A stretch of DNA of 10,720 nt from Desulfobacterales bacterium. Its GTDB lineage: Bacteria; Desulfobacterota; DSM-4660; Desulfatiglandales; B25-G16. The stretch is from positions 1 to 10,720 of the forward strand of contig JABXJY010000068.1 in NCBI GenBank assembly GCA_013375385.1. Reading direction: 5' to 3'. Below, in pieces: positions 1 through 6,880 of the stretch. The notes beneath the pieces are model-generated. The model did not search any database and had not been told where the DNA came from. It saw nothing but the letters and a program-made list of their open reading frames with translations. A program made the translations under genes and the position numbers. Every line of letters begins with the position of its first letter. Within the stretch, counting starts at the first letter, position 1.

Positions 1-143
1 TCCGCTCTGTAAAATCCTTTACCATCCCATAATGATCTAAAGAATTCTGATAGACAATCAACGTACTGGTATTGGTGGAATTACCTTATGACAGGCCATC
101 CCCTCTTTCACTTCAGCCATGTTGTGAGAAAATAATTTTTCCC

Positions 144-226
144 TTGACAGCCATTTCCATAGGTTGCCATACAGTATTCATAGAGAGATTACAAAATTGA
201 CAGACAGGATAAGTTTCTTTTACAAG
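144..226 (+). promoter_or_regulatory. Possible promoter region of the Rieske-like gene
   Basis: Two exact TTGACA hexamers lie at 144-149 and 197-202, 53 bases apart, in a short direct repeat (TTGACAGCCA and TTGACAGACA). Downstream -10 candidates are poor: TACAGT at 170-175 with 20-base spacing, and TACAAG at 221-226 with 18-base spacing. The second would start transcription almost at the ATG at 235, giving a leaderless or nearly leaderless message. I see nothing else in 1-234: no open frame, no RNA gene and no strong hairpin. Confidence 0.22.
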
Positions 227-234
227 TAACGGAA

Positions 235-648
235 ATGGGGTTATTTAAACGGATTTTTGGGATTTGTAGAACCAAGCCTCCCAGAGATGCAAAGTGTTGG
301 AAGTATTCCAGAGGAAAGGTTGAGATCGGGTGGGCACGTGCACCTGAACTTCGTAAGCCCTGTGGTGCAATCCGCCTGGAGGGGTGGGGACTTCCGGAAA
401 GGCTTTTGGTTATTTATGGTATTGACGGCCAGTACCACGCCTTCAGAAACGAATGTACCTATACGGGCAGGCGTATTGATCCCGTTGCTGGCACTGCCAC
501 ACTCCGCTGTTGTGGTTTATCCAGATCAACCTTTGACTATACTGGCAAGGTGGCGTCAGGACCAGCGAAAGAGGCTTTGAAGGTATTCCGGGTAAAAACC
601 AAACAGTGCAAGGTGATTATTTGGTTAGACGAGCCAGATCGCCTCTGA
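235..648 (+). CDS. Rieske-fold protein lacking both cluster-ligand histidines
   Basis: A 137-residue cytoplasmic protein without a signal peptide or membrane segment. Residues about 43-130 follow the Rieske ferredoxin pattern: a strand segment around LLVIYGIDGQYHAFRN, a first ligand loop around C74, a second around C92-C93, then FDYTGKVASGPAKEALKVF, which matches the usual FD..G.V..GPA ending. Canonical Rieske proteins bind [2Fe-2S] with C-x-H and C-x-x-H. Here the first loop reads CTY (Y76 in the His place) and the second CGLS-R (S96 in the His place by spacing, R97 next to it). Both Cys positions remain, but no His is available. Electron transfer through a normal Rieske cluster is therefore doubtful; the fold may be structural or may bind something else. 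The ATG at 235 is the only Met near the frame start; the nearest upstream in-frame stop is at 181-183, and the Shine-Dalgarno is weak (GGA directly before ATG). The fold call is firm; the function is unknown. Confidence 0.72.
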   Translation: MGLFKRIFGICRTKPPRDAKCWKYSRGKVEIGWARAPELRKPCGAIRLEGWGLPERLLVIYGIDGQYHAFRNECTYTGRRIDPVAGTATLRCCGLSRSTFDYTGKVASGPAKEALKVFRVKTKQCKVIIWLDEPDRL

Positions 649-668
649 TTGCAGGCAGGGCGAATGGT

Positions 669-711
669 ACTTCCCTTTTGCTATTGGGAGAGGAACAGGA
701 AGTGGCTTTTT
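669..711 (+). terminator. Weak candidate terminator after the Rieske-like gene
   Basis: ACTTCC at 669-674 can pair with GGAAGT at 698-703, and CTTTTT follows at 706-711. An inner 4-bp alternative pairs TCCC at 672-675 with GGGA at 686-689. The outer loop is long (23 bases) and the stem is only 6 bp, so this is a marginal intrinsic terminator. It lies 20 bases after the stop codon. Confidence 0.22.
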
Positions 712-760
712 AGAATGATAATTCAAACTATTCTGACGGTAAAGGAAAGGAGGATCTAAG

Positions 761-919
761 ATGACGGTGGAGGAATTAATTGAAGTGTTAGAGGGCTTTG
801 ATACCAATGCAAAAGTCAAGATAGCAACCCAACCAACCCAGCCCTTTCTGTTTATGTATGATATCCAAGATCTGGTTGTTGGCAAGGATATTCCAGAAAG
901 TACACCCTGTTGCTCATAG
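761..919 (+). CDS. Small 52-residue conserved-looking protein
   Basis: A short frame that begins MTVEELIEVLEGFDTNAKVK and ends in ESTPCCS before a TAG at 917-919. A strong Shine-Dalgarno, AAAGGAGG at 746-753, sits 7 bases before the ATG, which is the main reason to call it. The first half looks like an amphipathic helix followed by a beta strand (AKVKIATQP). The opening resembles small uncharacterised proteins of the 'TVEELIxxLxxxDPxAEVR' kind found in many bacteria, often encoded alone; that resemblance is from memory and untested. No catalytic motif is visible, apart from a terminal CC pair. Its last 6 bases overlap the 3' end of the convergent asparagine-synthetase-like gene. It could share a transcript with the Rieske-like gene 112 bases upstream. 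Function unknown. Confidence 0.68.
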   Translation: MTVEELIEVLEGFDTNAKVKIATQPTQPFLFMYDIQDLVVGKDIPESTPCCS

Positions 920-2434
920 ACAGATCCATTGACCAACACTCTCCACAGTGTGCTGACTGCCAAAATGCTCGGTGAAGATGCGGAAATAGTAAAGCTCTTC
1001 CTTGCTGCGAACTATAGGATAATCGGCCTGGGCCCTGACCAATTCCTGATCACTGATGAGCCCTTCAAAGTAGGCTGGGAGGATGCTGGCGGATCCAGAT
1101 CCCTGGGAGAATTCCTGTTTGACTCTCCAGACCACACCTTCTGGCAGGATGCATTCAAAGGCCTTTCTGAAGATCCACTTCTCAATTTTCTGATCTCCTT
1201 CTGGTTTCTGCTTGTATTCTGAGGGAATAGCCATTGCATAGGACAGCAATTCCCCGGATATGAGGGGCGCCACTACCCGCACGCCGTGGCACTGATTCAT
1301 GCGATCCAGCCGCAAGGCGGCGTTGTTATGCAAAAAGCCAATGCATTCCATCTGGCGGGCAAACAGTTCATCGGCTGAAAAATTCTTAAGGTAGGTATAC
1401 CCGCAAAATATCTCATCACCTCCCTCACCGGAGAGCAGCATCTGAATGCCATGCTCACGGGCATATCGAGAGATAAGGAAGTTTGATACTGCACTTCTGA
1501 CGAGGGAAGGGTCGAAGGATTCCAGATAATAGATGACCTCAGGTAAGACCTTCAGGATCTCCTCCAGATCTACGATCAATTCATGGTGATCTGTGTTAAT
1601 CCAGGTGGCTATAACCCGAGCGTTTTGAATATCACTGCTTCTACCTACACCAAGGGCAAATGTCTTCAATCGCGTATCCTTTCCAAACTTCTCTCTGTAC
1701 GCCTCACTGGCCAGATAAGTGATCACGCTGCTATCGATCCCCCCGCTGAGGAGGCTGCCCGTCGGTACACGGAAGTCTACACGGTTTCGCAAACTTCGTC
1801 GGATAATAGCCTGGATGTCCTTTAGCATTCGATCAAGACCGGAATGGAGCTTATTGGGTGGGGTCTTTGGCAATTCTGCGAATCTGATCAACCGGCCCTT
1901 GGGATCCATATAATGCCCGGGAGGAAATTCATAGACCTCCTCTGTCACCTCGAAGATGCCTTTCAGTTCAGAGGCGAGGTAGAGGGTTTCGTCTTTCCAG
2001 CCGTAGTAGAGGGTCTTGATACCCAGGAGGTCCCTGGCCGCAAAAAGGTCCTCTCCATCGGAAATCACAAGCGCAAAGATGGCATCAGTTAGATACTGGA
2101 GCATGTCCGTGCCGTGCTGCTGGTAGAGGTGAAGGAGCAGTTGTTCCTCTCTGAAAGGGCCGGCAGAAATCCCGTGGATTTCGACTAGCTCGTCCCAATT
2201 GTCTATTTGGCCGTCATAGCAGATCCTGAGCTTTGTATCGGGTGGACCTGGGACGGGGATCTCAAACCTATCGTTTGCGAAGATACAGTCTGCTTGGAGA
2301 TAGTTTTGGGCCAGGATTGCATGGTCGGTTTCCCAGATGCCCGTGGCATAGGGACCGCGATGCCATATCTTACTGAATGCAGCCTCTAGGTCACTCCGAT
2401 CTGGCTCTCCATAGGCGACCACTAATCCACTCAT
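914..2434 (-). CDS. Asparagine-synthetase-like ligase with inactive-looking glutaminase domain
   Basis: A 506-residue protein with the two-domain layout of class B asparagine synthetase: N-terminal nucleophile glutaminase (about 1-190), then ATP-pyrophosphatase synthetase domain (about 195-500). The synthetase side is intact: SGGIDSS PP-loop at 230-236, LSGEGGDE at 334-341 (E337 and D340 match the E. coli AsnB acidic pair), and VWRVKQEFS at 435-443, whose K439 matches the catalytic Lys. The glutaminase side is not. Residue 2 is Ser (codon agt) where the nucleophile Cys belongs, Y45 replaces the glutamine-binding Arg, CYDG at 72-75 has Asp for the oxyanion Asn, and EE at 96-97 replaces the usual Asp. 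Glutamine hydrolysis is thus unlikely. Known homologues that lost this activity, such as beta-lactam synthetase, carbapenam synthetase and lasso-peptide cyclase, use adenylation to form other amides; use of free ammonia is the alternative. It is the last gene of the operon, 21 bases after the methyltransferase, with a GAGAGG ribosome site. The stop is TGA. Confidence 0.9.
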   Translation of the reverse strand: MSGLVVAYGEPDRSDLEAAFSKIWHRGPYATGIWETDHAILAQNYLQADCIFANDRFEIPVPGPPDTKLRICYDGQIDNWDELVEIHGISAGPFREEQLLLHLYQQHGTDMLQYLTDAIFALVISDGEDLFAARDLLGIKTLYYGWKDETLYLASELKGIFEVTEEVYEFPPGHYMDPKGRLIRFAELPKTPPNKLHSGLDRMLKDIQAIIRRSLRNRVDFRVPTGSLLSGGIDSSVITYLASEAYREKFGKDTRLKTFALGVGRSSDIQNARVIATWINTDHHELIVDLEEILKVLPEVIYYLESFDPSLVRSAVSNFLISRYAREHGIQMLLSGEGGDEIFCGYTYLKNFSADELFARQMECIGFLHNNAALRLDRMNQCHGVRVVAPLISGELLSYAMAIPSEYKQKPEGDQKIEKWIFRKAFECILPEGVVWRVKQEFSQGSGSASILPAYFEGLISDQELVRAQADYPIVRSKEELYYFRIFTEHFGSQHTVESVGQWICL

Positions 2435-2455
2435 AATTGCCCTCTCAAGGCCTGG

Positions 2456-3718
2456 CTACTTTCGGATCTCAAAAATGCCGATCAGGCTGTGGCCCATTCC
2501 AGTTCCTGGCTGGAGGTCCATCTCCAGCCTCCGAAGAGAGTAGCCGAGATGTGGTTCTATAACATTGGCGCGGACGTCCCCCCATTTGAGCCCCCCCACG
2601 CCCTCGATGACCCTTTGCATGTTGTGCATTGCCTCTTTAAGAGGGTCAGGATAAAAGGGCAGCACTTCAGGGGTAGAACGCAATTTTTCTGCCTCTGAGT
2701 CGTATTCACTCAACAGTGAAATCGTGTATTTAACCAAGGCATTACATGACATGAAAAACAACTCAAAGAAGCTGTTGAGATGGTCAAAACCCTGTCGGGG
2801 TACATAATCCACAAGCAGGCTTTCCAGGTCCGTTCGCTGGTAGCTCTCGAAAAGCGAGTTTACGGGGAGGCGGAGCTTCGGGCAGTTCTTGTTGTAGTCA
2901 CCCGTATCCAGGTGACGCCCTACGAATATGGACCGATCGCAGAAAGTGAGAGGCCTGATTTCTACCCCGGCCTGCTGGGAGGCCTGCTCAATAGTCTTCA
3001 CGACCTCGTCCTTGGTGATGAGCCGCAGAGGGAAAGAGGCTATGTCTGCATCGTCCTGCCCCTCATCAGGGTATAGGTAAGATATGCGGTAATCCATAAA
3101 ATATTCCTGGTCTGGTGGGTGATGCCAGAGATCTTGCCACTCGTAAGAGTAGCGACCAAGCCAGTCTCCCATGAGAAGGGCATAATCGGGTGCGTGCCTG
3201 CAGATATCTGAGATGATCTGAACACACTGCTCGTCGTGGAAATGGGAGAGTGTTCCGAAGGAGCTGAAGTAAAAATCAAATGCCGGCTGATCCTGAAAAA
3301 TCACGGGAGGTAGCCCGTGGGATAGGTCGCCCTCCACGAATCTCATCTTGGGGTTATTGCCATAATATTCCTCGGCTTGGCGAAGGAGATCCACATTGAT
3401 ATCCAGCCCCACATACTCTTTGAGCATGTCATCGGTAATGGTAGCGGTAACATACTCATAGATCCCCGGATCCTTTTTGGTAACCCCCATGATCAGGTCG
3501 TAGCCGTCACCACTGCCGCAACCTAGATCAAGGATTCGCAGGCGTTCCAACCGCTTCCTCTTATTCTCCACCACGTTGTTCAGGAAGGAGCGCAAGTAGA
3601 TACCAGTGACTTGGTCCTCCCAAAATCTTCTCACATTGTCATACTTTCCGAGCAGACCTGAAATTTTATCATACTTACCTGTGGTGAAGGCTTGGGTGTA
3701 GGCTTTCTTTTCAGCCAT
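2456..3718 (-). CDS. Class I SAM-dependent methyltransferase with long C-terminal region
   Basis: A 420-residue protein with a Rossmann methyltransferase core at about 58-270. Motif I is ILDLGCGSGDG (62-72), the acidic end of beta 2 is in YVGLDIN (102-108), the motif III region is FVEGDLSH (127-134), and motif IV is at FDFYFSSFGTLSHF (147-160). About 30 residues lie between motif I and the second acidic motif, more than usual. Residues about 270-420 form a region I cannot assign; it has a probable helical part around 315-345 and a conserved-looking end (RRLEMDLQPGTGMGHSLIG). Small molecules or protein side chains are both possible substrates. AAGGAG lies 7 bases before the ATG. The gene follows the corrinoid protein by 20 bases. 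It ends in TAG, and the 7 codons after it lead in frame to the ATG of the next gene. A SAM-using methylase inside a demethylation operon is unexpected. Confidence 0.85.
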   Translation of the reverse strand: MAEKKAYTQAFTTGKYDKISGLLGKYDNVRRFWEDQVTGIYLRSFLNNVVENKRKRLERLRILDLGCGSGDGYDLIMGVTKKDPGIYEYVTATITDDMLKEYVGLDINVDLLRQAEEYYGNNPKMRFVEGDLSHGLPPVIFQDQPAFDFYFSSFGTLSHFHDEQCVQIISDICRHAPDYALLMGDWLGRYSYEWQDLWHHPPDQEYFMDYRISYLYPDEGQDDADIASFPLRLITKDEVVKTIEQASQQAGVEIRPLTFCDRSIFVGRHLDTGDYNKNCPKLRLPVNSLFESYQRTDLESLLVDYVPRQGFDHLNSFFELFFMSCNALVKYTISLLSEYDSEAEKLRSTPEVLPFYPDPLKEAMHNMQRVIEGVGGLKWGDVRANVIEPHLGYSLRRLEMDLQPGTGMGHSLIGIFEIRK

Positions 3719-3738
3719 AGGTTTTCTCCTTGAGTCGA

Positions 3739-4422
3739 TTATGCTGCCATAGTTTTCAACACATCAATCGCCTCAAAAGCGTTCTTGCAATAGGAATCTG
3801 CCCCGATCTCTTTGGCAAATTCACTGGATGTCGGTGCGCCACCAATGAGCACTTTCACGTTATTGCGAAGGCCTTCTTCCTTGAGCTTCTCGATTACCTC
3901 TCCCATTACCCGCATGGTGGTAGTTAGAAGTGCTGAAAGACCCAGAAAAGCCGCTTGATGCTGCCTCACTGCCTCTACGATTCGCTCAGTAGGCACATCT
4001 GCGCCTAAGTCGATCACCTCATAGCCTCCACCTTTAAGCATGATCGCAACGATGTTCTTTCCAATGTCGTGGAGGTCGCCAGCTACGGTTGAAATAATGA
4101 ACTTCCCCTTGCTCTCGACTCCTGCCTTAAGGAGGTGAGGGATCAAGATGTCCATGGCGGCACCCACACACTCGGCCGAGGCGAGCATGTCTGGAATAAG
4201 ATATTCTTCCTCCTCAAACTTTTCCCCCACCACATCCATTGCCTTGGTCAGGCCTTCTAAAACGATAGACTTGGGGTGCACACCTTGGGTAAGGGCTTCT
4301 TCTGTCAGTTCTGTGACAGCGGGTCGACCCTCTAGACCCTCATCGAATCCCTCATCTTCTGCTTCTACTCGTCCCTGTATCACATTGAATGCGATCTTTT
4401 CCAGAACCTCTTGCTTTTGCAT
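3739..4422 (-). CDS. Corrinoid (cobalamin-binding) protein, MtgC/MttC type
   Basis: A 227-residue methyl carrier. The N-terminal helical cap domain (about 1-100) includes VGEKFEEEEYLIPDML and AECVGAAMDIL, typical of the Cap module. The Rossmann B12 domain (about 105-227) carries GDLHDIGKNI (115-124), where H118 would be the lower axial ligand to cobalt, then the SALLTTT block (163-169) and GGAPTS (194-199), which form the cobalamin pocket. An acidic segment at about 19-33 (VEAEDEGFDEGLEG) lengthens the first helix pair compared with short members of the family. The protein would accept a methyl group on Co(I) from one or both MttB-family enzymes encoded upstream and give it to the pterin-binding enzyme. 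GAGGAG sits 9 bases before the ATG. It is the only corrinoid protein in the window, although there are two MttB-type genes. Confidence 0.95.
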   Translation of the reverse strand: MQKQEVLEKIAFNVIQGRVEAEDEGFDEGLEGRPAVTELTEEALTQGVHPKSIVLEGLTKAMDVVGEKFEEEEYLIPDMLASAECVGAAMDILIPHLLKAGVESKGKFIISTVAGDLHDIGKNIVAIMLKGGGYEVIDLGADVPTERIVEAVRQHQAAFLGLSALLTTTMRVMGEVIEKLKEEGLRNNVKVLIGGAPTSSEFAKEIGADSYCKNAFEAIDVLKTMAA

Positions 4423-4456
4423 GGCTAAGTTCTCCTCTCTGAAATCTGTATTCTCA

Positions 4457-6004
4457 CTATTTATCTTGTTTGGCAGATTGCCTGAGTCCTGGCAAAAGCC
4501 CCGGGGTCTCCTTGAAGATCTGGTCCACAGTGCTCGGATCTAGGCAAGGGGCTTGCCCTGCCTCCAATTTGGCCATGTAATCCAACGCCTTCTCCAAGAC
4601 CTTATCCTCCAAACCCTTGGCCTCGAACCTGTAAGGCCTTGAAACATCACCGGCATGCATGGCCTTTCGGACATGACGTGCGTACAGTCGGTAAGAGGAT
4701 GACATGACCTTTTTCACGGTCTTGAGCATATCTTCCACCACGGAAGGTCCCACCTTAGGCTGTCTCAGACAGTGTTTGATCTTACCGATCTGTTCGTTGT
4801 CGAGCACCGCCTGGACGGGACAGAAGCTGTTGGTCCGATCCAGGAGGCCAAAGGCGTAGTGTATGTACTGAGCACCGCTCATGGTCATGTAGAGATGGGT
4901 GAAGAGTTTTTCAAAGGCTGCCTGCATGCCCGGGACCTTGGCATCTCCTACCCCTGCCGTAGAATAACACGGGATTTTGTAACAGCGAGCCAGTTGCACA
5001 CAGTCTATATTGTACTGGTTGAATTCTGGACACCCGTATAGGTCATGAAGGTCATCCAGTCGGGCCCGAACCGGAACGCTTCCATAGAGCACAGGAGCCC
5101 CCTCTCTGATCAACTGTGTGAGGGTGATACCGGCCAGGATCTCGGCATTGATCTGAGCCACCATACCCGCTTCTTGAATAGGGGCTGAGGACCCGCCTTG
5201 CGGAGAGGAGGAAATGACTAGGGGGAGTCCTGCCTCCACGATTGCAAAGACCTTTTCGGCGGTATCATCTACGATCTGGAGCGGGCTCTTAAAGACGCAA
5301 GCGATAAAGGAGATGACGGGATTTTCTCTGAGGGCCTGAGACCCACCTGCGATGAGCTCTGCCATTCGCACAACCCCTTTCAAGCTCTCCACCTTGGTGA
5401 GCCCAGCCTGTACATGCTTGGCTGTGTTGCTCAAACTTGCAAAGAATTTGTTCACATCGTGATTCTCAGGGGTGATCTCTGGGTCCTGGATGTTTAAAGG
5501 CCGGATGAAGAAATCCAGGTGTTCCAATTTGTCACAGAGTCTGGCCGCGCGGCTTAGTAGCGCTGTGTTGCCCCGGAGTTCTGTAAACCGGGGCACTCTC
5601 ACCGTAACATCGCCCTCTCTTACACTGACAAAGTCTTCCATCTCGGTTTCGATCCAAATATTGGCTTCGGAGCCGGAGCCAAAGTAGACACGGGGCACTT
5701 CTGCATCGAGAAGCAACCGATTTTCAGGATTTCTCGCTCCCAGCACTACTCGTGCGGGTGCCTTTGCCACCGCCTGCTTGATGAGGCCCGCCGGAAACCT
5801 CACTCGCCAGCAAGGGGAACCCGATTCTTCTTCCCAGATTTTCGCTCCATGAGCCTTGAAAAGCTTGGCAGCCCGCTCGTTGTAACACCAGATCCCTGGA
5901 TCGGCCAAAATGCTCAAAGACGCTTCGTGAAGCCATTTAACCTGGTCTCGATTCAACCGCTCATACGGCTTGACCAGGATACCCTCTCTATATGATTTGG
6001 TCAA
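4457..6004 (-). CDS. MttB-family methyltransferase, divergent paralogue, non-pyrrolysine
   Basis: A 515-residue TIM-barrel methyltransferase of the trimethylamine methyltransferase (MttB) superfamily. Family features are visible at SILADPGIWC (31-40), YFGSGSEANIW (107-117), HVQAGL (197-202), VVRMAELIAGG (211-221), AGITLTQLIREGAPVLYGS (291-309) and CYSTAGVGDAK (346-356). It has no in-frame amber codon, so it belongs with the non-pyrrolysine group, which includes the glycine betaine, proline betaine and carnitine demethylases. The C-terminal hallmark of the family, a GGHF-type block followed by HT and a W/R-rich stretch, is clear in the other paralogue of this operon but is replaced here by KKVMSSSYRLYARHVRKAM (431-449). 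The substrate site may therefore differ, or the protein may have another role. The start is TTG at 6004, chosen because AAAGGAG at 6011-6017 lies 6 bases upstream. The frame ends TAG immediately followed by TGA. The substrate cannot be read from sequence. Confidence 0.9.
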   Translation of the reverse strand: MTKSYREGILVKPYERLNRDQVKWLHEASLSILADPGIWCYNERAAKLFKAHGAKIWEEESGSPCWRVRFPAGLIKQAVAKAPARVVLGARNPENRLLLDAEVPRVYFGSGSEANIWIETEMEDFVSVREGDVTVRVPRFTELRGNTALLSRAARLCDKLEHLDFFIRPLNIQDPEITPENHDVNKFFASLSNTAKHVQAGLTKVESLKGVVRMAELIAGGSQALRENPVISFIACVFKSPLQIVDDTAEKVFAIVEAGLPLVISSSPQGGSSAPIQEAGMVAQINAEILAGITLTQLIREGAPVLYGSVPVRARLDDLHDLYGCPEFNQYNIDCVQLARCYKIPCYSTAGVGDAKVPGMQAAFEKLFTHLYMTMSGAQYIHYAFGLLDRTNSFCPVQAVLDNEQIGKIKHCLRQPKVGPSVVEDMLKTVKKVMSSSYRLYARHVRKAMHAGDVSRPYRFEAKGLEDKVLEKALDYMAKLEAGQAPCLDPSTVDQIFKETPGLLPGLRQSAKQDK

Positions 6005-6010
6005 CTGTTG

Positions 6011-6017
6011 CTCCTTT
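6011..6017 (-). promoter_or_regulatory. Ribosome binding site fixing a TTG start
   Basis: The minus strand reads AAAGGAG here, 6 bases before the TTG at 6004-6002. It supports TTG as the true start of the divergent MttB-family gene; the first internal in-frame Met lies far into the barrel and would remove conserved blocks. Confidence 0.75.
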
Positions 6018-6067
6018 GGTTTTCATTGCTTCGCATGCCATTGTTTTGGTTTACCAATACCTCGGGT

Positions 6068-6862
6068 TCATTTTCGGAAAGCTCGTGTATAACGGCGACA
6101 GTATCGATCCTTTCCTGCCAAAACTTCAGCCGTTTTTACCTCAGCCATAATCTCTCCGTCCAGTGGGTCAACAATGGCTGCGTCAAGCCCCGCGTATATA
6201 GCCATGTGGAGGAACGCTGCATTCAACCTGTTTCGCGCAGGTAAGCCATAGGAAATATTGGAAATACCGAGAACCGTCTTTGCCTTGGGAAACTCCTTTT
6301 TGATCTCAGTCACGGCCCTGAGAGTTACCAGACCGTGTGTGGTGTCTGTGCCGATGGGCATGACCAAAGGGTCAAAGAACACGTTTTCCATTGAAACTCC
6401 GTATCGCTCACAGGCCACCAGAATTTTTTCACATGCATGAAGCCGATCTTGAACGGTTTTCGGTATACCTGTTTCATCCATCGTCAAAGCCACCAGGGGA
6501 TTGTCATATGCGCTCGCCAGGGGCACGACTTCTTCCAGGCTTTCTTTCTGTGCCTTGACCGAATTGATCATGGAAGGTTTACCATTTCGGGTCTTGAGTC
6601 CCGCTTCCAGCACAGCCGGGTCCGCACTGTCAATGCTGAGAGGAATGTTCAGCTCATTCTGAATAGCCTCAACTGCCCATTCCATTGATTGAACCTCGTT
6701 CTCTCGTGATCCCACACCTGTACCCACATTTACATCAATAAAGCTGGTCCCTGCATCAGCTTGCCTTTTCGCCAAATCTGAGATTCCTATTGCGTCTCGA
6801 TTCTGGACCATTGCCTTGACAGAAGAGAGTGTGGCGTTGATTTTTTCTCCTATAAGGATCAT
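6068..6862 (-). CDS. Pterin-binding methyl-tetrahydrofolate methyltransferase (MtrH/MtgA/AcsE-like)
   Basis: A 264-residue dihydropteroate-synthase-fold barrel, full length for MtgA/AcsE-type enzymes. It begins MILIGEKINAT, the standard opening strand of the family. Pterin-contact positions appear in order: DVN (43-45), IDSADP (77-82), MINSV (98-102), VFFDPLVMPIG (161-171) and the GISNISYGLP-x-R-N block (199-211). The enzyme would move the methyl group between methyl-Co(III) corrinoid protein and tetrahydrofolate, feeding the Wood-Ljungdahl methyl branch or biosynthesis. Its place between the two MttB-family genes supports this. The start is ATG at 6862 with AAAGGAG 10 bases before it, 18 bases after the stop of the preceding gene. 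It ends 63 bases before the next start, the longest gap in the operon. MtgA (betaine pathway) is the closest functional analogue I can name; a methyl-donating reverse role cannot be excluded. Confidence 0.93.
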   Translation of the reverse strand: MILIGEKINATLSSVKAMVQNRDAIGISDLAKRQADAGTSFIDVNVGTGVGSRENEVQSMEWAVEAIQNELNIPLSIDSADPAVLEAGLKTRNGKPSMINSVKAQKESLEEVVPLASAYDNPLVALTMDETGIPKTVQDRLHACEKILVACERYGVSMENVFFDPLVMPIGTDTTHGLVTLRAVTEIKKEFPKAKTVLGISNISYGLPARNRLNAAFLHMAIYAGLDAAIVDPLDGEIMAEVKTAEVLAGKDRYCRRYTRAFRK

Positions 6863-6880
6863 AAAAGCACTTCTCCTTTC

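Noticed and set aside
4454..4459. Amber stop at the end of an MttB-family gene, as a possible pyrrolysine codon
   Set aside because: The TAG is directly followed by TGA in frame, and the protein is already full length, so readthrough would add nothing. Neither MttB-type gene has an internal TAG.
4772..5041. Plus-strand open frames inside the operon genes, the longest being 131 codons (this one is 89)
   Set aside because: They are antisense to well-supported conserved genes, have no convincing ribosome sites and their translations look like no protein family.
6046..6057. TTGGTTTACCAA palindrome in the 63-base gap before the divergent MttB-family gene
   Set aside because: The stem is only 4 bp and no T run follows, so it does not support a terminator or attenuator.
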